64,000 nucleotides of DNA. It comes from JAMLHH01 sp964653095. Its GTDB lineage: Bacteria > Bacteroidota > Bacteroidia > Chitinophagales > JADIYW01. The stretch's first letter is position 1; every line of letters starts with the position of its first letter. The notes below the pieces were generated by a model, which was not told the origin of the DNA, ran no database searches, and saw only the letters and a program-made list of their open reading frames with translations. Positions 50,813 through 61,500 of this stretch are shown here, piece after piece. Position numbers and translations under genes: made by a program. The stretch covers positions 1 to 64,000 of the forward strand of contig CAZZEH010000011.1 in the NCBI GenBank assembly GCA_964653095.1, given 5' to 3'.

Positions 50813-52180
50813 TTATTTAAAAAATCCTCTGAAAATATCCAATCCGTTGGCATAGAGCATCAGGAAGAGCAGGATAGCCATCCCGACCATCTGAGCTGCT
50901 TCCATAAACTTCAGCGGTAAAGGTTTTCTGAATATCATTTCATAGAGAAGAAACATCACATGCCCGCCATCTAACGCCGGGATTGGCAACAGGTTCATAA
51001 TAGCCAAAATAATAGATATCAGAGCAGTCATATTCCAGAAAGAATACCAATTCCAATGACTATCAAATGCTTTTGCTATCGTACCAAAACCACCTAGGGA
51101 TTCACTGACTTTAGCCTTGCCGTTAAAAAGAAGCTTCATCTGTTTTATATAACCGTCTAAAGTGCGGACTGCGAGATTTATACCCGCTGGTATTGCACTA
51201 AAGAAACCATATTCGACTGTCTTTACTTCATAATATCTGCTCAAATCGGTATTCGGGGCAAATCCTATCCTGCCGTGTTCATCCACTCTGACCGTAAGGG
51301 ACAGATTTTTACTGTCTCTTATAATCTGTAGCTGAACTTCTTCACCTTTATTTTCACCTAATTCCTGAGTCAGTTCATCAAAAAAAATAGTGGATACTGC
51401 ATTGATTCCTACTATTCGATCCCCTTCTTTCAGACCGGCTTTATCGGCATTGGAGCCAGAGATTAAAGCTTCCACTTCCACAGGAAATCTCGGGGCGATA
51501 AGTTGTAAAGATTTACTTTGAGAACGGCCGGAAATCACTTTAGATACAAAATCATCGGGAACAGACAGCACTTCTTCTTTGCCTGCACGGATAACTTCTA
51601 TTGTCTTAGCGTCTTCAATGAGCAATATTCGCGTAAAAGCATTGAAGTCCTGAACAGGCTCTTTGTTGATGGAAAGAATTTTATCGCCGTTTTCTATACC
51701 CAAATCGTAAGTTAAAGAATCCGTAACCATCACACCGTTGGTGGCATTTTTCATGGGCAGATACTGTTCTCCCCATGCCATAAGCATTCCGGCGTAAATG
51801 ACCATTGCAAGAATCAAATTGACGGTTACTCCGCCAAGCATGATAATTAAACGCTGCCAGGCAGGTTTAGCTCTAAACTCCCAAGGCTTTGGAGGTTCAT
51901 TAAGTTTTTCGGTATCCATACTTTCATCCACCATCCCGTCTATCTGTACATAACCGCCCAAAGGAAACCAGCCTATACCATACTCCGTCTCTCCTACTTT
52001 CTTTTTTAAAAGCGAAAAGTTCAGCACATTCGGCAATGGAAAAAGGAAGTCAAAAAATACATAAAACTTAGATACCCTTACTTTAAATGCTTTTGCAGCG
52101 ACAAAATGTCCGAGTTCATGCAGAAAAACCAATAACGTCAAACTGAGCAAAAACTGTGATACCTGAATAAAAATGTCCAT
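50813..52180 (-). CDS. rseP: RseP-type site-2 metalloprotease
   Basis: This 455-residue membrane protease has the zinc motif HELGH at 21-25 (FLHELGHFVAAK) in the first helix and the second metal site ALDGGH in the C-terminal part. Two PDZ-like segments lie between (about 130-210 and 225-300; GIENGDKILSINKEPV and GLKEGDRIVGINAVS). Such enzymes cut membrane-bound anti-sigma factors or signal-peptide remnants. It is divergent from the giant gene. Confidence 0.94.
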   Translation of the reverse strand: MDIFIQVSQFLLSLTLLVFLHELGHFVAAKAFKVRVSKFYVFFDFLFPLPNVLNFSLLKKKVGETEYGIGWFPLGGYVQIDGMVDESMDTEKLNEPPKPWEFRAKPAWQRLIIMLGGVTVNLILAMVIYAGMLMAWGEQYLPMKNATNGVMVTDSLTYDLGIENGDKILSINKEPVQDFNAFTRILLIEDAKTIEVIRAGKEEVLSVPDDFVSKVISGRSQSKSLQLIAPRFPVEVEALISGSNADKAGLKEGDRIVGINAVSTIFFDELTQELGENKGEEVQLQIIRDSKNLSLTVRVDEHGRIGFAPNTDLSRYYEVKTVEYGFFSAIPAGINLAVRTLDGYIKQMKLLFNGKAKVSESLGGFGTIAKAFDSHWNWYSFWNMTALISIILAIMNLLPIPALDGGHVMFLLYEMIFRKPLPLKFMEAAQMVGMAILLFLMLYANGLDIFRGFFK

Positions 52181-52550
52181 CTAATTTTTTTCGATTGGCG
52201 AAAATACTGAAATAAATTCACCTTTTATTCAGTAATTCAGTTAATGATGCATAAAGTGCATATGTGCTATATAAAAAGTAAAACATACTAATCCAACAGA
52301 CTAATTTCTTAGAATTTTCTTTCTGATAAGAAAAGCAGTCAATCGGCACTCCATTTTTTCTTTAAACTAACAGTAATCTGTCAATACATTATAACTTTTA
52401 CTGTTGAATAACTAATTAATTTTCTTTAGCTCGCTATGGTAATGTGAAATATTTTTAAATATGTGTTTACTTTCTTGTGAATTTAACACAAACTAAAGGT
52501 ATTTAGAGCTACCACAAAACAGCATATTCCTGAATTTAAATTTATTCGTT
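52181..52550. other. AT-rich divergent intergenic region
   Basis: This 370-base gap between rseP (minus) and the giant gene (plus) has no ORF. It has long A/T stretches and repeated GCATA/GTGCATATGTGC words near 52245-52272. I find no full TAnnTTTG box close to 52551; TAAATTTATTCG at 52536-52547 is only a partial match. The promoters for both genes must lie here. Confidence 0.5.
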
Positions 52551-55500
52551 ATGAGAAAGGTATCATTAAACGTAATCTCTCCCATCTTAATCACTTTCGC
52601 GGTCATCACGCTATTAGGATTTGGGCAAAACTTATCCGCGGCACCCATGTCCGGCACATACACTATTGGAGGCAGCAGTGCAAATTATGCCAGCATTTAT
52701 GATGCGGTAGAAGCGTTAGAGAGCAATGGGATCAACGGTCCTGTGACTTTTAACATTCGAAACGGTATTTACGATGAACAGGTTACTATTCCGGAAATTA
52801 CAGGCTCCTCTCCTGTAAACAGAATTACTTTCAAATCAGAAAGCAACAATAGCTCGGATGTCGTGATAAAAGCCGTTGATGATATTATCGTGACTCATAT
52901 TATAAAATTGGAGAAAGCAAAATATATCACTTTTAGAGATTTGACTTTTCAATTTGATGATACTGATATGTTTATGGGAATAATGTTTTCCTCAGACGAA
53001 GGCAGTTCAGATATAGAGTTTATTGGAAATACATTTAACTCAGAGGCAGATATAAATAACGCACTAATCTATATGATTAACCTCTCATCTACGGTTGCTG
53101 AAAATATTACTATCAAAGAAAACACTTTTATCAAAGGGTCTAACGCGGTTCTGCTAAGTGGCGATGAAGATCACTTTATAAAGGGTATAGATATTTCAAA
53201 CAATAATTTTATCAATCAGGTTTACAATGGTATCATGATTTCAAATGCGGATGCTCCGCGAGTATATTCTAATAAAATTACAACTGGGGTTACCAATAAT
53301 GATTTTATGGGAATTCATCTAATCGACATTTATAATGGTGCTTATATTGCCCGAAACCATGTTTTTGGAGAATATATGTCTGCTGCTATATATGCATTTA
53401 ATGTTGATGGTGGAACTCAAAGATTGAAAATAGAAAATAATTTTCTAAGTGTGTCTTCAACTCAGATTTCTATGGGCATCATGCTGATGAGCAGTAAAAA
53501 CGTCAATATAATTCACAATAACGTTAATATTGGAGGACAAAGTGAAGGATACGCTTTGCTTCTCAGCAGCAATGAAAACATTAAAGTTTATAACAACAAT
53601 CTGACATCTTTAAGTGAATGGGGCACCGCGATGTCGATTAACGATGAAGAACAATCTATTACATACGACTACAACAACCTATACAGTTCGGGAAACGTAT
53701 TGGCCTTTTTTGCTTCTCAATCTATAGCTAATCTGGCAGAATGGCAAAATGAAACCGGACAGGATGCGCATTCCATCAGTATCAATCCGGGATATGCTTC
53801 CGAAATCGATTTACATGCAAGTGCGGATGAATTATACCGGGCAGGAACAAATATGGGTACTACAGAGGACTTCGACGGAAATGCGAGGCCGTCGGGCAAT
53901 CCGTCTATAGGAGCCAATGAAGTGGTTGTTCAGGATCATATAGATTTGGGAGTAGTAGAAGTTCTGGCACCGGAGGGATGTGGCCTGAGTAATAGTGAAA
54001 CCGTAATTGTCCGTATCAAAAATTATGGTGCATCAGAGCAGTCCGGCTTCCCGGTTACATTTAAATATAACGGAAAAACATTGACTGAAAATGTTGGAAG
54101 CTTCAAAGTTCCGGCTGTCGGTACTGCTGAATATACCTTTCAGGGCAAAGCAGATTTTTCTACACCGGGAGAGTATCTGATAACCGCCTACACTTCATCA
54201 CCCGATGATGCCGATCGTTCCAACGATACTCTGCATACTACGATAGTCAATGGTACGGCTCCGGCCACAGTGATTGCGGATGATATCACTATCTGTCAGG
54301 GAGAAAGTGCGAGTCTGAGTATTTCCGGTGGAGATTCATATTTATGGAATACTGGAGAAACCTCTGGTACTATTAGTGTCAGTCCAACGACTACGACTAC
54401 CTATACCGTTACATCAACCAATTCTGACGGTTGCAGCACGACAGACGAAGTTACTGTGACTGTGGTTGATGCGGCTACGCCTCCTGTGATCACTGCAAGC
54501 GGAAGTGTTGACCTTTGTCAGGGTGATTCTGTGGTACTGACATCCAATATCGCACAGGATATTCTCTGGTCTAATGGAGAAACTTCTGCTTCCATTATCG
54601 TGAAAAGCGATGGAGAGTATTATGTAACGCTCACCAATGCTTCCTGTGAAGTGCGTTCTGAGAGTATCGTAGTGTCAGTCGCTCCTGCACCCGAACTCAG
54701 TCCGATAGGGGTCGTCAGTATTTGTAAAGGAGAGGAAATTACATTGACTGTATCAAATGGTGACACTTATAATTGGTCTAACGGAGAAACAACTCCAGAA
54801 ATTAACGTCACTCCTGAAGTAACAACTATTTATTCTGTACAGGCAACCGGAGCCAACGGCTGTAATTATCAGGCAGAGGTATCCATCAGCGTCTTGGATG
54901 TGAGTACACCGGCAGCGGTCACTAATATGTTCCCGGAAAACGGGGCCACTAACGTAAACTCTAGAGTCTATTTGTCCTGGCAGTCAGCTGACGAGGGTGT
55001 CCTTTTTGATGTGTATGTATGGGAGTTTGGAGAACAGAGACCGGAAAGTCCAAGCAGTAGAAATTTGACTGTTCACAACACTGAATTTGGAGCAGAATCC
55101 GGCGTAAAATACAATTGGCAGGTAATCGCTAAAAACTCCTGTTTTACAGCAGAAAGTGATATCTATACTTTTGAAACCAGTAACCTGCCGGATTTGGTGA
55201 TAGAATCTTTCACTTTCCCGGAAAATCCGGTTTCGGGTTCAGAAATTGAACTCAAGTGGACAGTGAAAAATATTGGTGCCGGCTCTACAGGTGCCACGAG
55301 CTGGAGGGATAGAGTATTTATATCTATGCACGACGATTTTAGTTCATTAGGCAGAATTGCACTTGGGAGTTTTGTCAACCCGTCTTTCCTTGCACCGGAC
55401 GAAAGTTATCAAAGAACTGAGAAAGTAAAACTACCGCTGGATGTCATCGGACCTATGTATATTATGGTCGAGTCATACAGCATGTTTCTGAATGAAGCTG

Positions 55501-58500
55501 ATTCAGAAAATAATAATAAAATCGGAAGTTTGACGATACAAGCCTCTCCGGCTGCTGACCTGACAGTAGAATCTATTGGAGTGCCTACTACAGCATTTGG
55601 AGGAGATGAAATCACTCTTACATATTCAGTTAAAAATCTCTCTCCAATAAAAACGGACGGCAGTTGGAAAGATGCTATTTACTTTTCTAAAGAAGAGACA
55701 TTTTCTAAAGAGACAGCTGAACTGCTGGGTGTAGTGGATATGGGAAATTATGATTTAGCAGGCAATGCTTCTTATACGAATCAGCCTAAAATCAGACTTC
55801 CTTTTTCATACTCCGGAGAATACTGGGTCTTTGTACACACGGACTACACCGAGACATTATACGAAGCCGGGAATGATGATAATAACCTGATGAAATCAAA
55901 TCAGGCGATTGATGTGACCCTGGCACCACCGGTCGATTTGTTTGTGAAATCAGTTACTGCACCCTCAGATGCAATGTCGGGAGACGAAATTGAAATCTCA
56001 TACACAGTCGGCAATCAGGGCAACAATCCTTATACCTCTTTCTGGACAGATAAAGTTTACCTTTCTCAATCCACTTCTTTTGATACGGCTCAATCTGTTT
56101 TAATCCAAAAAATAGATTATACAAAAGGAAAGGAATTAACAACCGGAGAAGAGTATCAAAAGACCTTTACTGTGAATCTGCCGAAACAACTGGCGGGTGA
56201 TTATTATGTCTATGTACATACTGATGCCGACGATAATGTCTTTGAACATACATTCGAGGACAACAATATTCTGCGCAGTAGTGCTCCTATCCAAATTGAG
56301 CCGATACCTTATGCAGACCTGATAGTATCTTCTGCCAGTCTGAATGCAGACTCAGCATTTGTCGGAGGCGAGCTCACCGTACAATGGACTGTAAAAAATC
56401 AGGGTGTGGCACCTACTGAAAAAGCCTGGACGGACAAAATCTATATCTCAACAAGTCCGATTTTTACAGATACCACAGCTTTGGCAGTTACATCTTTGAG
56501 AAGTCCCGCCGCACCTTTACAACAGGGGGCTGAAATTCAGAGAAGTCTCAAAATGGCTGTTCCTATCAGCATCCCGGAAGGTCAGGCGTACATCTTTATT
56601 TATACCGATGTCACAGATAAGGTCAATGAGTTTGCTTTTGAAAATAACAACATATCTGCAGCAATTCCGGTTCATATAAAACTGCCGGATACCCCTTTAT
56701 CTTATGCCGATTTGACCTTGGCAGCAGCATCAGCTCCGATGAGTGTCAATGACGGACAGACTGTAAGCATATTGTGGACAGTACAGAATAAAGGGAACAT
56801 GGAAACTGTCGCTCAGCAATGGATAGACAAAGTATACATTTCCAAAGACTCTGCGAGAAGTAATTTTCAGGAGCTGTTAGAAGTAGAAAGAAACGGATTC
56901 TTGGATAAAAACAGAGCTTATACTGTGACCAAATCTGTTAAAATTCCGAACGGATTGTCCGGGGATTATTTTATGATTTTTGAAACAGATGCCGATAAAA
57001 ATGTAAGCAATGAAATTTCCTGGTCCAATAATCAGTACTTTATTCCTGTCAATGTCACTCTGCAGCCATGGGCAGATCTGGAAGTTACGGAACTGATTAC
57101 TCCTCCGACAGTTTATGCCGGACAGACCGCAACAGCTTATTATACAATAAAAAATGTCGGTTCTGTTCCCATAGATTCGGTGAAAATAAGTGATAATCTG
57201 CGTGTTTCTTCAAATCTTACTACATACACGGGAAGTAATGTAGGATATAATACAGCGTACAAAAGCCTGGATGTCAATGAATCTTATTCAGACAGTATCA
57301 CTTTTGAAGTTCCGGTATATCTCTCGGGCAACTATTACCTGATTATGTACACAAGCGGTGAGAATTTGTATGAACACAACAGCACCGATAATAATCTGAA
57401 ATCCCAAAGTGTTTTGGTTTATCCTGCATCGGCATCCGGTCAGGATTTGATAGTATCAGATTTTACCTGGCCGGCCTCAGCTACCTTGGGTGATGATATA
57501 TCTATTGATTATACAGTAGAAAATATCGGAACTGGTGCTGTCAGAGCTACATTGAAGGATGCTATTTATACTTCAACAGATAAAATTCTGGATATTAATA
57601 CCGATATTTTATTAGATATGCGGGATAAATCTGTATCGATTGAGCCGGGTGCATCCTATCAGGGACAGTTCAAAGGAAAAGTCAGGAATATCAATGCAGG
57701 TGAACATTATGGCATTGTCAAAACCAACGTCAATCACAATATGCCGGAATCCAATACTGACAACAATACAAAAGTGAGTGTTCATACAGCAAGTGTAGAT
57801 GCTAATGCACTCTTGTTAGATGTCCCAACCGATTTCCCGTTGAGTCAGGGTGACTTTGTCTATTACAAAGTAGAGGTACAGGAGGGTTTGGATTTAATTA
57901 TTGAGCTGGAAACCGATATTGATGTACCTGGGAATGAGCTGTATGTCGCATATAACAGAACTCCTACTATGACAGATTTTGACTATAAATCCTCTTTGGG
58001 GCTGTTTGCCAAAAGAACGCTTTATTGTCCGGACACCAAAGCAGGAACATATTATATATTGATAAGAACCTCCTCATATACTGATAATCCACAGATGACG
58101 GAGATACTGGCAAGAACTCTGCCTTTGACAATTTTAGATATCAATCCTAAGAAACTTGGTCAGGGAGTGGTGACCACAGAGATAGAAGGAGCCGGGTTTA
58201 GAGAGCATTCCAAAGTGTATCTGAGGAAAGGAACGACCAACGTGAATCAGGGCGACGTAATCGTCTTAAATAATAGTATGAAGATGACTGTCAGATGGGA
58301 CTTAACTTCTGTTCCAACCGGGAAGTATGACTTGGCGGTAGTTAATAGTATTGACTCTGAAGCAATTCTTAAAGACAGCGTGACTGTTGAGAAATCAAGC
58401 GGGTACTTGCTTGAGAGTTATCCTAACTTTTTTCCATTGAATATTGGAGCGGGAAAAAGAGCCAAACTGAGTGCTGGTGCTATCAATGCTGGAAATATTG

Positions 58501-61500
58501 ATATCCCTATAATTAGAGGGGACGTAAACTTTTTTACATCGAACAAAATTTACAATACTAAAAAAACAGGGAATAATATTTTCCTTTTACAAGACTTTAT
58601 TGGAAATGAGTATTTAGAAAACATGCCTTATCATCATGGTCCAAATTACAATATGATTCCTTTCATTGTAAAAAACCTTAGTCCCGGTCAGGCATTTGGG
58701 ATTGAGAGTGAAATAAATACAGGTAGTTTTAACTCTCTTCCAATTCGTCTGCGATCTCAAGGGCTTTCCGTAAAAGATTTCATCATAAAACAAGCTGAAA
58801 TGCAGGAGATTAACAGACAAGGTTTGTTAAAAAGTGATTTAGACTTTTTAAAAGCATACCCAGAAGCTTTAGAGATTATTCATAATCCGATTGCTTTCAG
58901 AGATTCTGTTTTTGCCGTTTTAGTTAAAAAAGGAATTCTGTCAGAGAAAGATTTAAAAGAAACCCTATCGGATTGCCTGACATGCGGAAGCTATATATAT
59001 TCCTCAGGGAGTTTAACGACATTTAATACATATACTGATGCAATATTCGGAGCGGGTGGAAAATATATATGGAAAATCAATGACCCGTATGGCAAAGCTG
59101 GAGAAGAACAGGGCTGGGACATAATGAAAGCAACGGATGATATCGACATCCAGTCCACAGAAATAAACCCTTTTGAGATTGAAATTAGATCTTTGAATAG
59201 CTTTAACAATCAAAAAGATTTTTTGACTACCTGGGAGCCGGGATATGATCAGTGTTGGGTAATAGCCAAGGCCGAAGGGAATATTAAAGGGTTTCATCCT
59301 AATAAATTCAGACTTAACATTCAACATTTCACGTCCGAAAACAATTTGTACGGCGGAACATTTTCTATCAAACAAGAAAATAGTGAACTGTTGCTTTGCT
59401 TCACAGCGCGAAAACCAGATATTGGTGAAGATGGGATTCCGGGCGGTCCGGGACAGCCGGGCAAGCCGGGTGGAAAAGGTGGTCCGGGCGGATCGGGTAC
59501 TTGTGACATTGAACCCGGCCAAGGTGGTATTGGTGGCCAGGGAGGTATAGGGATTCCGTCTATGAAAAACTTTATAGAACCGCTAACTGAGATTCATGCA
59601 GGTCCGGGCGGCTCGGGTGGCCCGGGCGGAGCAATAATCTGTGATCAAAATAAGACTCTGACCGCAGGTCAGGGCGGCCAGGGTGGTCAAGGCGGTCAGG
59701 GTGGTCCCGGTCAGTATGGAGGAGATGGCGGAGTCGGTGGTGTAGGAGGCGACGGCGGTACCAATTATAAAGGTGGCATTGGTGGCACTGGTGGTCTTGG
59801 CGGTGGTGGTCTGAATGGCGGTGATGGCGGTAACGGCGGTAGCGGCGGTAACGGATTTGATGGAGGAATCGGCGGTATCGGCGGTAATGGTGGCGGGGGT
59901 ACAGCAGACAAAAGCAATGGCGGCAACGGTGGTAATGGCGGTAACGGTGGCAACGGTGGGGATAGTGGTGGTGGCAGTGGCGGGACAGGCGGTAATGGAG
60001 GTGACAGTGGTGGAGCCAATTCTGATCCGGGAGCGGGTGGAAAAGGAGGAAGCAGTGGAGGCTCTGCAGGTAAGAGTGGAGTTGACGGCTTTACACAAGG
60101 TGATCCATGGCCGGAGGATATTCCGGGAAATCTTTATGACGCGCTTATTCACCCGTTTATTGCATTACAGGATGGGCCAAATTGCAGCAATCGACCAGGT
60201 ACCGACCCTTTGAAAAAAGATTGTGAAAAACTATGGCAGGCTGTAGGTTGTGGTGCAACGGTATATAGTTGCGGAATGGATATCGTTAAATATGGAATAG
60301 TAGGTGTTGCTGGTGGACCTTATGGAGTTGCCGCAGGAGTAACGCTGGCTAGCTTTAAATGTACTCTCAGTGCATTAAGTTGCGTAACAGGAGGGACACC
60401 TCTTACCGATAAAGTAGGATGCTTTTTTGGTGCAGTAGATTTTTTCACGGGAGATCCTTCTGGAATATTGGGGTGCGGTGGTTATACCTGCAAAACGATT
60501 CCGTTAGTAATATCCTGTGACCCAAATGAGATTATAGGGCCTCACGGTGTGGACGAAGAAAAGAAATTTGTGTCTGTCAAAGATACGATGCTCTATACCA
60601 TCACTTATGAAAACGACTCTCTTTTGGCCGAGGTACCTGCTCAAAGAGTAGTCATCAGACAGCAGTTGGATGAGCACATTAATCCGCTTTCATTCAGAAT
60701 TGGAAAGTTTGGATTCAGAAATATGGAATTTGATGTTCCTGAAAACTTGTTCAGTTATACCGGAAGGCTGAATCTGACAGACGAGATTGGTGTGGATGTA
60801 GAGGTAAGTGCCGGTCTTGATATAGTAAATAATGAAATTTTCTGGGTATTCCAATCCATAGAGTCTGAGACAGGAATAGCGCCTTATGACCCTTTTGTCG
60901 GATATCTTGCAGTGAATGATGCTTTTGGAAACGGAGAAGGGTTTGTAACCTACACTGTCGTCCCAAAATCGGATTCTAAAACCGGTGACATCGTTACGCA
61001 TCAGGCAGAAATTATTTTTGATGTCAACGAACCTATTGCTACTAACATTTGGGAAAACACCATTGATGCCGTAGCACCTGTCAGCGTGATGAAATCTTTG
61101 GATTCGGTACAAGTGCAACCGACCTTCAAAATTGAATGGACGGCTTCTGACGATCAGGGCGGTTCTGGCATAAAAGATTATAGCCTGTACTATTCGGAAG
61201 GCGGAAGTCCATGGACTCTGTATTCGGATACCCTCACGGCCAACGAAGTGATGTTCACAGGATATGCAGGCAGTGAATATGATTTTAGAGTTATTGCCAG
61301 AGACCGCGTAAATAATACGGAAGTCAAAAATATATCCGAAGCACACGTGTGGATATTTGGTGAAAAAGAAATTGAAGTAACTTCTCCGTCTGCCAATGCA
61401 GAATACTGTAAAGGTGATGAAGCTGTAATCGCCTGGGAAGCTACTGCCGTGAAAACCGTGAACATATCCTGGAGTGCAGATGGCGGAAATACCTATCAAA

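Noticed and set aside
59424..60089. Possible CRISPR array from regular repeats
   Set aside because: The periodicity is codon-based (GGx) and in frame with the giant protein. There are no constant-length spacers.
59583..60152. 189-codon ORF on the minus strand opposite the Gly-rich segment
   Set aside because: It is the mirror of the GGx repeat (poly Thr/Ala/Ile) and has no protein-like character. A shadow of repetitive coding sequence.
60690..61499. 269-codon minus-strand ORF inside the giant gene
   Set aside because: Fully antisense to the conserved DUF7619/FN3-like region and lacking family motifs or a signal peptide.
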